In this document: piece after piece, positions 17,181 through 25,820 of the stretch
How positions within the stretch are numbered: the stretch's first letter is position 1
Layout of the letters: each line of letters begins with the position of its first letter
Assembly (NCBI GenBank): GCA_028280715.1
Contig: JANQLG010000033.1
Coordinates: 1 to 64,000, forward strand
Direction: 5' to 3'
DNA: 64,000 nucleotides
From: Spongiibacteraceae bacterium
Lineage (GTDB): Bacteria > Pseudomonadota > Gammaproteobacteria > Pseudomonadales > Dasaniaceae
Notes under the pieces: generated by a model
The model's input: only the letters and a program-made list of their open reading frames with translations
The model's database searches: none
What the model was told of the DNA's origin: nothing
Program-made: the position numbers and the translations under genes

Positions 17181-19364
17181 GTGAATAATATTGTGGCGAG
17201 TACTGGGCAAGATGGCGAACACATAACCTATTGTCGAATTTGTGAAGCGCTTTGCGGACTAAAAGCGACGGTAAAAGATGGCAAAGTAGTCAAGGTTGAG
17301 CCTGATAAGGACAATATCAGTTCCAAGGGTTTTATATGCACTAAAGGCCCTAATATGGTCAATGTCATGAATGACCCTGAGCGTGTGCTTTATCCGATGA
17401 AACGCACAGGTGGTCCTGGCGAGTTTTCCCGAGTGAGCTGGGAAGAGGCGATGGATGATATCTGCACCAAGCTCGGAGCCATTAAAGAAGAACATGGTGG
17501 CGAAAGCATTGCTGCTTATGTGGGTAACCCCATGGCCTTTGCTGGTAATAATTATGGGATGGTGATTAGCTTTCTCAATTCCCTGGGGTCAACACAAAAT
17601 TACACACCTTGTGCGGTCGATATTTCTGCTGTGTGCTTTGCGACAGAAACTGTATTGGGGCCTGGTTTTCCTATCCCCGACATTCCAAATTGTGATTACT
17701 TTTTAATTATTGGCGCTAATCCATTGGAGTCACATGCATCGCTCGTGCATGCACCAACCATTCGTGAAGATATGGATGCGATTGCTGAACGGGGCCAGGT
17801 TGTGGTGGTTGACCCTCGCTTGACCAAAACGGCAAAGCGCTACCATCATCAACCCATTTTGCCGAATACCGATATTTATTTTCTGGCCGGATTGTTGAAT
17901 ACGGTATTTGATGAATCGTTAACCGATGAGCAGTTTCTTGCTGAGAACGTAGTTGGCGTTGAACCATTTCGAAATGCATTAAAAGGTCTGCCCATTGAGC
18001 TATGTTCGGAGCAATGTGGAATCCCGGTTGAGGATATTCAGAAAATTGCACGAGATTTCGCAGGGCACAAACGTGCCGCTGCCTACAGCCGGTTGGGAAC
18101 AAGCAGAGCCAGTTATGGTGCATTGACTAACGTCTTAATCATGGCGCTAAATATTGTTACGGGTAAGTTTGGTGTTAAAGGCGGAAGTTTTATGGGGGCT
18201 AACCCCTATCTGCCCGAGAGCTTTTCAAACAGAGGTGCACCTAACAGCCATGGTATGCAGAAGACGCGTACTGGTGATTTGCCCGCTATTGGTGGTCACT
18301 TGCCTGGTACTGTGATGGCTGATGAGATTTTGAGTGAAAGAGCTGATCGACTGCGTGCAATGATTGTTAGCGCCGGTAATCCTGTGGTTTCCTTCCCCGA
18401 CGGTAGTCGTTTGGAAGAAGCACTACAACAACTGGATGTGATGGTGGGCATTGATCTTTATATTAACGAAACCAATCAATATGCCGATTATATTTTGCCG
18501 GCGACGTCTTTCTTTGAGCGTGAAGATTTGCCGGTATTTTCGATTTCCACAATGCCGCGGCCTGCCATGCACTTTTCACCCAAAGTCATTGATCCCATGG
18601 GCGAAGCGAGAGAAGAGCAGTATATCTTTATGGAAATTGCCGAGCGTTTAGGTTTGCCTAATCCAGTAGCGATGACGTTCTTGCCTGAAGATATGTGGGA
18701 GCAACATAAAAAGTCGGACATGATTGATATGTTGGATCTTTGTATTCGTAATGGTATGGCGGGTGATCATTATGGTGAAAATCCTGAAGGTTTAAGCCTT
18801 GATAAAATCAAGCAGCATCCACATGGTATTGAAGTGACTGGTATTGATTCCTACAACGAGTGGCGTCGCCATGCACGGCATGAAGAAGGCAAGCTGGTGC
18901 TTTGGGAAGACAATATCGCTGCTGATTTTAAGCGTTTGACCACAGAAGGGTTACGTTTAAAACCGGCGAGTGATCAGTTGGCTCTTTTTGGACGTCGTTC
19001 TATCAAAAATATCAATTCCTGGATGCACAATATCGAAAATCTGGTAAAAGGCGCTCCACCAGCGTTATACATAAATCCGGAAGATGCTGAACAGCGCAAT
19101 ATTCAGGATGGCCAGATGGTGGTCATCAAAGGTAAAAATCGCGAAGCCCAATGCCCGGCTAAAGTGACCGGGGATGTGGTGAAGGGTTCAGTCTGTTATC
19201 CACATGGCTGGGGTCATAATGGTAAAGCCAATTGGACGCGGGCAAACCAGACAGAAGGCATTAACATCAACGATTTGCTGTCTTCAGATATAGAGGATGT
19301 TGATGCGTTAACTGGTTCTCCACTGCTGGATGGCTTTCCGGTGTATGTGGAAGCCGTTAGTTAA
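17181..19364 (+). CDS. Molybdopterin-dependent oxidoreductase (DMSO reductase family), orphan
   Basis: A 727-residue enzyme with an N-terminal iron-sulfur motif C18-x2-C21-x3-C25-x27-C53 ([4Fe-4S]), the central molybdopterin-binding domains (IGANPLESH, VVVDPRLTKTA, ADYILPATSFFERED) and a C-terminal dinucleotide-binding domain (ALYINPEDAEQRNIQDGQMV ... CYPHGWGH). It has no Tat signal peptide, so it should be cytoplasmic. I start at GTG 17181, which has GGAG 9 bp upstream; a TTG at 17142 lacks one. No iron-sulfur or membrane partner subunit adjoins it, unlike formate dehydrogenase or nitrate reductase operons. It could be an oxidoreductase acting on a small organic substrate, but the substrate is not readable. 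The molybdenum ligand is uncertain, perhaps near PCAVDISAVC. Confidence 0.85.
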   Translation: MNNIVASTGQDGEHITYCRICEALCGLKATVKDGKVVKVEPDKDNISSKGFICTKGPNMVNVMNDPERVLYPMKRTGGPGEFSRVSWEEAMDDICTKLGAIKEEHGGESIAAYVGNPMAFAGNNYGMVISFLNSLGSTQNYTPCAVDISAVCFATETVLGPGFPIPDIPNCDYFLIIGANPLESHASLVHAPTIREDMDAIAERGQVVVVDPRLTKTAKRYHHQPILPNTDIYFLAGLLNTVFDESLTDEQFLAENVVGVEPFRNALKGLPIELCSEQCGIPVEDIQKIARDFAGHKRAAAYSRLGTSRASYGALTNVLIMALNIVTGKFGVKGGSFMGANPYLPESFSNRGAPNSHGMQKTRTGDLPAIGGHLPGTVMADEILSERADRLRAMIVSAGNPVVSFPDGSRLEEALQQLDVMVGIDLYINETNQYADYILPATSFFEREDLPVFSISTMPRPAMHFSPKVIDPMGEAREEQYIFMEIAERLGLPNPVAMTFLPEDMWEQHKKSDMIDMLDLCIRNGMAGDHYGENPEGLSLDKIKQHPHGIEVTGIDSYNEWRRHARHEEGKLVLWEDNIAADFKRLTTEGLRLKPASDQLALFGRRSIKNINSWMHNIENLVKGAPPALYINPEDAEQRNIQDGQMVVIKGKNREAQCPAKVTGDVVKGSVCYPHGWGHNGKANWTRANQTEGININDLLSSDIEDVDALTGSPLLDGFPVYVEAVS

Positions 19365-19391
19365 TCAACTCGAGTCTGATAAGTTACTCTC

Positions 19392-19420
19392 AATGGCCAG
19401 GCAGTTACTGTCTGGCCATT
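19392..19420. terminator. Bidirectional terminator between convergent genes
   Basis: AATGGCCAG-G-CAG, loop TTA, CTG-T-CTGGCCATT forms a 13-bp stem with one G-U pair, followed by TTTTGT on the plus strand. It serves the molybdopterin oxidoreductase gene and overlaps the last codons and stop of the antiporter gene on the minus strand. Confidence 0.8.
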
Positions 19421-20889
19421 TTGTATTGTGTACTGGCAAATAGCAGTGTCATAAATGGACTAATCAGGCAGAAAAATGCGAAGGGCGCATAGCTGAGAGT
19501 TGCTACTCCCAGCACAGAGGCATGGTAAGCGCCGCAGGTATTCCAGGGTACCAGCACAGATGTGACTGTGCCGGTATCTTCCAAGGTGCGGCTGAGGTTT
19601 TGTGGAGCCAGACCGCGTTCTTTAAAGCTTTCGGTAAACATTCTTCCAGGTACAACAATCGATAAGTATTGATCAGAGGTTGTGGCATTACTGAATAAGC
19701 AGGTTCCTGCTGTGGTGCTGATTAAGCCTCTGATGGATTGTGCTCTGTTCATTAACGCTGTTGTGATGCGCTTTAAAAAGCCCGATGCCTCCATCGTGCC
19801 ACCAAACATCATGGCCGAGATAATTAACCATATCGTGCCTAGCATGCCTGAGATGCCGCCTGCGGTAAGCAGTTCGTCCAATAATGGATCACCGGTAGCA
19901 ATGGCGATATCGCCAAAACAGGCCTGCATAATACCTTGGTATAGAGCGTAGTCGCCGCTGCCGCCGGCAGTCCTGACCTGATCGACTTGAAAAATCAGTG
20001 CGAAAATGGCGCCGAGAACCACGCCAATAAAAATAGCGGGCAGGGCAGGAATTTTGCGAATAATCATGATTAATACTGCCAGAGGAACCAGCAACAGCCA
20101 GGGCGTAATATTCAGGCTTTGTTGCAGCGTGTTGGCGATGGTTTCTGATTCGGTTGTGCTTTGCTGCTCGGTGCCAAGGCCGAGAAAGAGAAATAACACT
20201 AAGGTGATGCTTATTGATGGCACTGTGGTTAACATCATGTAGCGAATATGGGTAAAGAGTTCGGTTCCGGTAGTGGCTGCAGCGAGATTAGTGGTATCCG
20301 ACAGCGGTGACATCTTATCGCCAAAATAGGCGCCAGAGATGACTGCCCCTGCGATGAGCCCAGGTGCAATACCTAACACCTGACCGATGCCCATCAAAGC
20401 GATACCTATGGTAGCGGAAGTAGTCCATGAGCTACCGGTGAAAACGGCCACAATGCTGCTGATGATAACTGCGGCTACCAGAAACCAGCTGGAATCCAGA
20501 ATCTGCAGGCCATAATAAATCATTGTTGGAATGATTCCCGACAGCAACCACGTGCCGGATAACGCGCCTACCATTAACAGGATCAGCATGGCAGGAGTAG
20601 CCACTAGTAGGCTCTGGCTAATTCCCTTTTCGATAGCCTTCCAGGGTGTTTTATAGAACATCGCTAAGGCCGCAGTTAAAGCGGCTGAAAGCATAAGAAT
20701 AACCTGATTGGAACCGCTGACTGCATCATCGCCGTAGATAAATACATTGCCACTCAAGAGACTGACCAGCAAAAGCAGAGGGATGATTGCAATCCATAAG
20801 GGAATATCTGAGTGTTTTCCCAATGCTAAATCTGAAACAGAATTAACGGACGATGATTCATTGGGCGTAAGATTATTGTTATCTGACAA
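19405..20889 (-). CDS. NhaC-family Na+/H+ antiporter
   Basis: About 494 residues with some 11-12 hydrophobic segments. Family marks include VFTGSSWTTSATIGIALMGI, GAVISGAYFGDKMSPLSDTT (the conserved aspartate motif of NhaC) and LVPWNTCGAYHASVLGV. It exchanges sodium (possibly malate and lactate in some NhaC relatives) for protons across the inner membrane. The start is chosen at TTG 20889 because CGGGAG lies 6-7 bp upstream; a GTG at 20949 would add 20 residues without a ribosome site. It stands alone; its 3' end lies inside the shared terminator hairpin. No link to the neighbouring redox genes can be shown. Confidence 0.88.
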   Translation of the reverse strand: MSDNNNLTPNESSSVNSVSDLALGKHSDIPLWIAIIPLLLLVSLLSGNVFIYGDDAVSGSNQVILMLSAALTAALAMFYKTPWKAIEKGISQSLLVATPAMLILLMVGALSGTWLLSGIIPTMIYYGLQILDSSWFLVAAVIISSIVAVFTGSSWTTSATIGIALMGIGQVLGIAPGLIAGAVISGAYFGDKMSPLSDTTNLAAATTGTELFTHIRYMMLTTVPSISITLVLFLFLGLGTEQQSTTESETIANTLQQSLNITPWLLLVPLAVLIMIIRKIPALPAIFIGVVLGAIFALIFQVDQVRTAGGSGDYALYQGIMQACFGDIAIATGDPLLDELLTAGGISGMLGTIWLIISAMMFGGTMEASGFLKRITTALMNRAQSIRGLISTTAGTCLFSNATTSDQYLSIVVPGRMFTESFKERGLAPQNLSRTLEDTGTVTSVLVPWNTCGAYHASVLGVATLSYAPFAFFCLISPFMTLLFASTQYKMARQ

Positions 20890-21042
20890 TATTTGCTCCC
20901 GAAGAGTCTTTTTATTTCTAGCCTGCGCAATGGTATCGTAGCCTATCACTTTACAAGTGACGATTCACTTTGCTTAAACTATCAGATCTTATATCCAGGG
21001 TTTACACGGTTTTGTTGATTAGATGGTTTTGTTGAATAGTAA

Positions 21043-21060
21043 TCTCGGTGTTAACCGAGA
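21043..21060. other. Small perfect hairpin just before the cytochrome b561 gene
   Basis: TCTCGGT-GTTA-ACCGAGA forms a 7-bp stem with a 4-nt loop, 21 bp upstream of the chosen ATG. No T run follows on either strand, so it is not an obvious terminator. It could be an operator half or a structured leader. Confidence 0.4.
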
Positions 21061-21081
21061 GTGTGGGTTAAGTTATCGATT

Positions 21082-21756
21082 ATGACTGTAAAAGAAAAAC
21101 ATTATCCGATCTGGGATTTGCCGACACGTTTATTTCACTGGATACTGGTTATTGCCTGTGCCACGGCATGGATAACCTATGAATTAGGAGAAATGGAATA
21201 TCATAGTTGGTGTGGTTATACCGTTCTGACACTCATACTCTTTCGCATTGTATGGGGTTTTTGGGGGAGTGTGCATTCGCGCTTTGCAGATTTTATTACG
21301 CATCCCAAGGCGGCTATACACTATATGCAGGGGCGTTTGCCAGTAAAGGCAGGTCATAGTCCTCTGGGTGGTGCAGCCGTTGCAGCTATGTTAATGATTA
21401 TTTTTATGCAGGCGGTTACCGGGTTATTTAATAGTGATGAGATTTTCTTTGATGGCCCGTATTTTCATGCTATTGATCGCGAGTTAGCAGGGACCTTGGG
21501 GGCACTGCATGAAACGCTCTTTAATGTACTGCTATTTCTTGTGGTGTTGCATATTAGTGCCATTGCCTTTTATCAATTAAAGTTGAAAAAAAAATTAATC
21601 GTAGCGATGTTCACCGGCTATCACCCGGAATTAAGTGGGGCATCGGCTCCAGTAGCATTGTGGAAGGCATTATTGGTTATTGCGATCAGTGCGGGTTTGG
21701 TTTATTTACTGTTAAGTAATGCGCCGCAACCTGCGTTATCAGAATATTATTTTTAA
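21082..21756 (+). CDS. Cytochrome b561-type membrane protein
   Basis: A 224-residue di-heme b-type cytochrome of the b561/Ni-Fe hydrogenase cytochrome family. It opens with YPIWDLPTRLFHW, the signature of this group, followed by four membrane segments with histidines on the expected helices (FHW in helix 1, YHSWCGY in helix 2, LHETLFN and VVLHISA later) and a fifth hydrophobic segment near the C-terminus. It would pass electrons between the quinone pool and a periplasmic partner. The convergent neighbour is a cytochrome c', and b561 and c' genes often sit together, so the two may be partners. The ATG at 21082 is preferred over a GTG at 21061; neither has a strong ribosome site. Confidence 0.85.
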   Translation: MTVKEKHYPIWDLPTRLFHWILVIACATAWITYELGEMEYHSWCGYTVLTLILFRIVWGFWGSVHSRFADFITHPKAAIHYMQGRLPVKAGHSPLGGAAVAAMLMIIFMQAVTGLFNSDEIFFDGPYFHAIDRELAGTLGALHETLFNVLLFLVVLHISAIAFYQLKLKKKLIVAMFTGYHPELSGASAPVALWKALLVIAISAGLVYLLLSNAPQPALSEYYF

Positions 21757-21770
21757 TATTTTCATGAATA

Positions 21771-21831
21771 AATCCTTACATCGTTAATACCAGTGTTAAT
21801 GTCGGTGATTTGATAAAAAGATGTAAGGATT
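21771..21831. repeat. Perfect 12-bp inverted repeat between convergent cytochrome genes
   Basis: AATCCTTACATC (21771-21782) is matched by GATGTAAGGATT (21820-21831) across 37 nt. It fills the gap between the cytochrome b561 and cytochrome c' genes. It has no T tract, so it may be an mRNA 3'-end stabilising stem or a protein site. Confidence 0.6.
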
Positions 21832-21882
21832 AGTGAGAGATACTTCTTAACCTACTATTATGAAATTATTGGTATTACGAGA

Positions 21883-22353
21883 TTATTGGTTTAAGAAATC
21901 TTTGGACCTGTAATCATCGTGGCAACTTTTGCAAGCACCACCGACTTTTTTGAATTGCTCGATAAAGGCTGCTTTGTCTTTAGCTGCGGCTGCAGGTAAT
22001 GCTGCACTGGCTACTGCTAAGTCGTTTCCTTTGCTAGTAAAATCTTCCATATTACTCCAAATTTCTGGTTTGGCTTTGGTCTTACCTTTTTCGCTACCAG
22101 GAATGTATCCACGCTGGAAATTTGTGGATGCCACTGCAGCTAAATCTTTGGCATAGGCTTCCAGTGCAGCTTGATCCCATGGGATTTCACCTTTAACCAT
22201 TGCAGCCATTGGACCCATATTGGCACCAATCAAGGTCATTCTGGATTGACGGTATTTAAGCGCATATTCGGTTGGGTCCATTTGGGCGAAGGATAAGCTT
22301 GGCGCTGTTAATACGGTGGCCAAGGCCAACGTTAGCATTTTATTCTTTTGCAT
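21883..22353 (-). CDS. Cytochrome c' (periplasmic)
   Basis: A 156-residue protein with signal peptide ending SFA and a four-helix-bundle pattern. The single C-terminal heme site is C-K-S-C-H (ACKSCHDDYRSKDF), exactly where class II cytochromes c carry it. R-Q-S-R-M-T-L-I-G-A-N-M-G-P-M fits the N-terminal helix that packs on the distal heme face. Cytochromes c' bind nitric oxide and carbon monoxide and can protect against nitrosative stress, or transfer electrons from b561. ATG is preceded by GGAG on the minus strand. A single-gene unit whose promoter region contains the palindrome at 22452-22470. Confidence 0.9.
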   Translation of the reverse strand: MQKNKMLTLALATVLTAPSLSFAQMDPTEYALKYRQSRMTLIGANMGPMAAMVKGEIPWDQAALEAYAKDLAAVASTNFQRGYIPGSEKGKTKAKPEIWSNMEDFTSKGNDLAVASAALPAAAAKDKAAFIEQFKKVGGACKSCHDDYRSKDFLNQ

Positions 22354-22451
22354 TTACTGGTCTCCATTCATGGTGTATTACGCAACGATAAAAAATTAAG
22401 TAAACTGCGGTTGCTACTTTTCAGTTGTAACAGCATAACAATTTATTATTA

Positions 22452-22470
22452 CTTGGAGAACCTCTCCAAG
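22452..22470. promoter_or_regulatory. Palindromic operator candidate between cytochrome c' and AGCS genes
   Basis: CTTGGAGA-ACC-TCTCCAAG is a perfect inverted repeat with 8-bp arms in the divergent promoter region (22354-22640). No adjacent regulator gene is present. The arm and spacer layout suits a dimeric regulator. A short hairpin of an upstream leader is the alternative. Confidence 0.45.
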
Positions 22471-22640
22471 ATTGGTGAGCTGTTTTCTATCATATTTTTA
22501 ATGAAGCGAGTTAAAGCATATATACTGAAGGGCTGAATACAAGTAAATCGGGTAGCAGACGAGAAACTTGAAAGAGAAGTGATCGATGCTTAAATTACTG
22601 GTCACTGCTTTAGAAAATTAATAATAAAAATGGAGATGTT

Positions 22641-24122
22641 ATGCAAAACGCTGTCGATTTTATCAACGGAGTCATTTGGAGCCCTGCGCTGGTGTATCTG
22701 TGCTTGGGCACTGGGCTGTTTTTTTCCATTGTGACCCGTTTTGTCCAGGTACGGCACTTTGGTGAAATGTGGCGTTTGTTGATGTCTGGTGAGAGTTCTA
22801 AAGAAGGTATTTCCCCTTTTCAAGCATTAACTGTGTCGCTGTCTGGCAGGGTCGGAACAGGTAATATCGCTGGGGTTGCTGCCGCCATTGGATTTGGTGG
22901 CCCTGGCGCTGTTTTCTGGATGTGGGTAGTGGCCTTTCTGGGGGCGGCTACTTCTTATATTGAATGTACCCTGGGGCAAATTTATAAAGAGGAGCAAGAG
23001 GGGCAGTATCGCGGAGGCCCGGCTTTCTATATAGAAAAAGCACTGGGTCAAAAATGGTATGCGTGGATTTTTGCCCTGGCCACTATTCTGGCAACGGGTA
23101 TTTTATTGCCGGGTGTGCAGTCAAATAGTATGGGTAATGCCATTGTTACGGCCCTGGGTACCGGTGAAACCGTTGAAACAGCGATGGGGGCATTGAGTTT
23201 TGCCAAGATCGCGACAGGCACGGCTATAGTACTTTTGTTAGGGTTTATTATCTTTGGTGGGGTAAAACGCATTGCGCATTTTACTCAGTTTGTTGTGCCT
23301 TTTATGGCACTTGGTTACATCATCATTGCCAGTGTGATCATTGCTCTTAATATCAGTGAGCTACCCGGAATTATTGCCTTAATTATCGGTGATGCCTTTA
23401 ATCCCATGGCGGGTATCGGCGCAGCCATAGGCTGGGGGGTTAAGAGGGGTGTCTATTCCAATGAGGCCGGGCAGGGCATGGGGCCTCATGCAGCTGCTGC
23501 CGCAGAAGTACAACACCCAGCACAGCAGGGCTTGGTGCAGGCTTTTGCCGTTTATATAGACACTTTGTTTATCTGTACAGCAACGGCCTTCATGATTTTG
23601 ATCACAGGTGCCTATAACGTTTATGGTACCGGTGAAGGCGTTATCGTGCAGAATTTGGCGGCAGATGTTGCCGCCAATAGTCCTGCGTATACTCAGACGG
23701 CAATAGAAAGTGTTTTGCCGGGTGTAGGAAACCTATTTGTTGCCATTGCGCTGTTTTTCTTTTCCTTCACTACGATTCTGGCTTATTACTATATTGCTGA
23801 AACTAACGTCAGTTATCTTCAGCGCGATCTGCACATTCCGGGCTTTACCTTTTTCTTGAAAGTCGTACTAATGGCGTCAACCTTCTATGGTACGGTGAGG
23901 ACGGCCAATCTTGCTTGGGCGCTGGGGGATATTGGTGTGGGTCTAATGGCATGGCTGAACATTATTGGTATTTTGATTATTTTCTTCATCGCTAAACCGG
24001 CGCTTAAAGCCTTAAGGGATTATGAAAGACAGCAGAAGGCAGGCGTTGAAAGCTATCATTTTGATCCTGAGGCATTGGATATAAAAAATGCCCATTTTTG
24101 GCAAAATAAGAAACGCAATTAG
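22641..24122 (+). CDS. AGCS-family sodium:amino acid symporter
   Basis: A 493-residue transporter with about 10-11 membrane segments. Family signatures are visible: the N-terminal FSIVTRFVQVRHF, SLSGRVGTGNIAGVAAAIGF, GGPGAVFWMWVVAFLGAATS and ECTLGQIYK, then RGVYSNEAGQGMGPHAAAAA in the second half. The family imports alanine or glycine with sodium across the inner membrane. A ribosome site TGGAG lies 7 bp before ATG. It appears monocistronic, divergent from cytochrome c'. The exact amino acid is not readable from sequence. Confidence 0.92.
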   Translation: MQNAVDFINGVIWSPALVYLCLGTGLFFSIVTRFVQVRHFGEMWRLLMSGESSKEGISPFQALTVSLSGRVGTGNIAGVAAAIGFGGPGAVFWMWVVAFLGAATSYIECTLGQIYKEEQEGQYRGGPAFYIEKALGQKWYAWIFALATILATGILLPGVQSNSMGNAIVTALGTGETVETAMGALSFAKIATGTAIVLLLGFIIFGGVKRIAHFTQFVVPFMALGYIIIASVIIALNISELPGIIALIIGDAFNPMAGIGAAIGWGVKRGVYSNEAGQGMGPHAAAAAEVQHPAQQGLVQAFAVYIDTLFICTATAFMILITGAYNVYGTGEGVIVQNLAADVAANSPAYTQTAIESVLPGVGNLFVAIALFFFSFTTILAYYYIAETNVSYLQRDLHIPGFTFFLKVVLMASTFYGTVRTANLAWALGDIGVGLMAWLNIIGILIIFFIAKPALKALRDYERQQKAGVESYHFDPEALDIKNAHFWQNKKRN

Positions 24123-24224
24123 TTAATCCGAATTTACCAGATCACATTGGTCGCCTATTATCATAATAAGGTTATCAATATTCGGGAAAGAAAGCCCTTG
24201 GAGTTATCTGAGGTCTTTTAGTGT

Positions 24225-25025
24225 ATGAGTGTTTTAATGGTATTGCTAACGAAGATAACACAGTCTCTTCTCCTGGTGCTGAGTATACTTTTAACGAGTT
24301 TCTCAGTCGCTGCTGAAGCAGAAGGTGCTGTAAAGCCATTCCAAATTTATCAATTCCTCAATGAAGATGCTAATGACCCGAGTCTGAAAGCATTTGAGAG
24401 CATGTTGCAGAAGATGCTGAAGGCCCCTTTTGCCCAGTGTGGTCTTGATTCGAATGTCATACCGATGCCAAGTAACAGGGCAGAAAGGTTGTTTAAAAAT
24501 GATCAAGTAGATCTTGAGTTATTTCGTCCAGAGTTTAGGCCGGCCCGAATTGCAAATACGACCAAAATTCCCCATCCCATTTTAGTTGTGAACCTAAGGG
24601 TATGGGCGCATAAAGATGCAGCAATTGCTCATATGGGTGATTTACAAAAATTACGGCCGGTTGTTTTAACAGAAGACGGTTGGATGAATCTGCCGAAAGT
24701 TGTAGAGCATTTTCAGCTCGGATGGATCCAAGAATTGGATGATAATGAAATTGAAAAGGCTGATTCGTTTGCTTCAGCACTTAAAATCATTAATTCTGGT
24801 CGAGCCGATTTTATTGTGTGGGGAGAGATTTTAGCGAGTCGTTATATTCGGTCTTATCAGCTGAGTAACATTCGTGGTATTAGCGAATTACCTCCGTTAA
24901 CAGCATTTTTTTATTCCTGGTTGGCGGATAGAAACCGGGAATATTTGTCATGCTTAACACAAATATATCAGCAACATTTCCCGTTAGATTTGCTTAATGT
25001 ACAGGATAATCAGCAAAAATCTTAA
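24225..25025 (+). CDS. Orphan periplasmic substrate-binding-like protein
   Basis: A 266-residue exported protein with a signal peptide (LLLVLSILLTSFSVAAEA) and the fold pattern of small extracellular solute-binding proteins of family 3: FQIYQFLNEDANDP near the N-terminus, a middle strand-helix region RPVVLTEDGW, and INSGRADFIVWGEILA near the hinge return. No ABC permease or ATPase of the same kind lies beside it. Such orphans often act as sensors or belong to a distant transporter. It sits between the AGCS symporter and the convergent phoU gene. No ligand can be proposed. Confidence 0.65.
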   Translation: MSVLMVLLTKITQSLLLVLSILLTSFSVAAEAEGAVKPFQIYQFLNEDANDPSLKAFESMLQKMLKAPFAQCGLDSNVIPMPSNRAERLFKNDQVDLELFRPEFRPARIANTTKIPHPILVVNLRVWAHKDAAIAHMGDLQKLRPVVLTEDGWMNLPKVVEHFQLGWIQELDDNEIEKADSFASALKIINSGRADFIVWGEILASRYIRSYQLSNIRGISELPPLTAFFYSWLADRNREYLSCLTQIYQQHFPLDLLNVQDNQQKS

Positions 25026-25066
25026 AAAATAAGTTAATGCTTTTTTGAGATAAATGAGGAACCAAT

Positions 25067-25780
25067 TTAAGAGTTGGCTTCTTGTATGGCCTGATTGTTG
25101 TGACGAATGTCTTCACCGCTTCTTATATAGATAATGTGTTCGGCGATGGTTCTGGCATGACTGCTGATACGTTCCAGGCATTTAATAACTTGAACAACGC
25201 TTACACCTTTGCCGACGTTGCGAGTATCTTCCAGTAAGTAAGAGACAACAATGCGTAAACTGGAAGGAAATTCAGCTTCAATTTCCCGAGTGTCTTCAAT
25301 CAGTGTTTGGGCAAGGTCTGTGTCCAGCGTATCGATAACTTCGATGGCGTCGCGAACATTTCTGCGTGTCGTTTTCATGGTTTGAAACACTTGCCTGAAC
25401 ATATCTTTTGGTAACCGAGAGTGGTTTTGTTCGAACATCTCGTGGGCAATGGTGGCGCAGTGAACGGCTTCATCGCCGATTTTTTCCAGCTCAGAAACGA
25501 TTTTAGAGCAGCCAAGTACTAAACGTAGGTCTTTGGCTATCGGTGTGCGTTTAGCGACTAGCGCTTCAATTTCAGCATCAATCTTAATTTCTAATTGATC
25601 TACCTCGATATCACGTTCGATGATTTCCTGGGCAGCATCAGGGATGTGCTTTTTTACCGCGCCCATGGCTGAATCTACCTGGCTGCTAACCAGAGCGCCC
25701 ATTTCTGTGAGCAAAAGGTGTAAAACCGATAGCTCACCATCGTAGCGCTTGATGATATGGCCTTCGACAAATTGCGTCAT
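25067..25780 (-). CDS. phoU: Phosphate signalling regulator PhoU
   Basis: A 237-residue all-helical protein with two PhoU repeats; E-x3-D metal-binding patterns are visible in both halves (ERDIEVDQLEIKID, KIGDEAVHCATIAHE and later the KCLERISSHARTIAEHIIYI block). PhoU links the Pst transporter to the PhoR/PhoB two-component system and damps phosphate uptake when phosphate is ample. It is the last gene of pstSCAB-phoU, 40 bp after pstB, with the ribosome site GGACGGTGA. phoB and phoR are not in the window. Confidence 0.95.
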   Translation of the reverse strand: MTQFVEGHIIKRYDGELSVLHLLLTEMGALVSSQVDSAMGAVKKHIPDAAQEIIERDIEVDQLEIKIDAEIEALVAKRTPIAKDLRLVLGCSKIVSELEKIGDEAVHCATIAHEMFEQNHSRLPKDMFRQVFQTMKTTRRNVRDAIEVIDTLDTDLAQTLIEDTREIEAEFPSSLRIVVSYLLEDTRNVGKGVSVVQVIKCLERISSHARTIAEHIIYIRSGEDIRHNNQAIQEANS

Positions 25781-25820
25781 TTTGTCACCGTCCTTTGCAG
25801 TCGGCCCTAGTGATTGTTAA

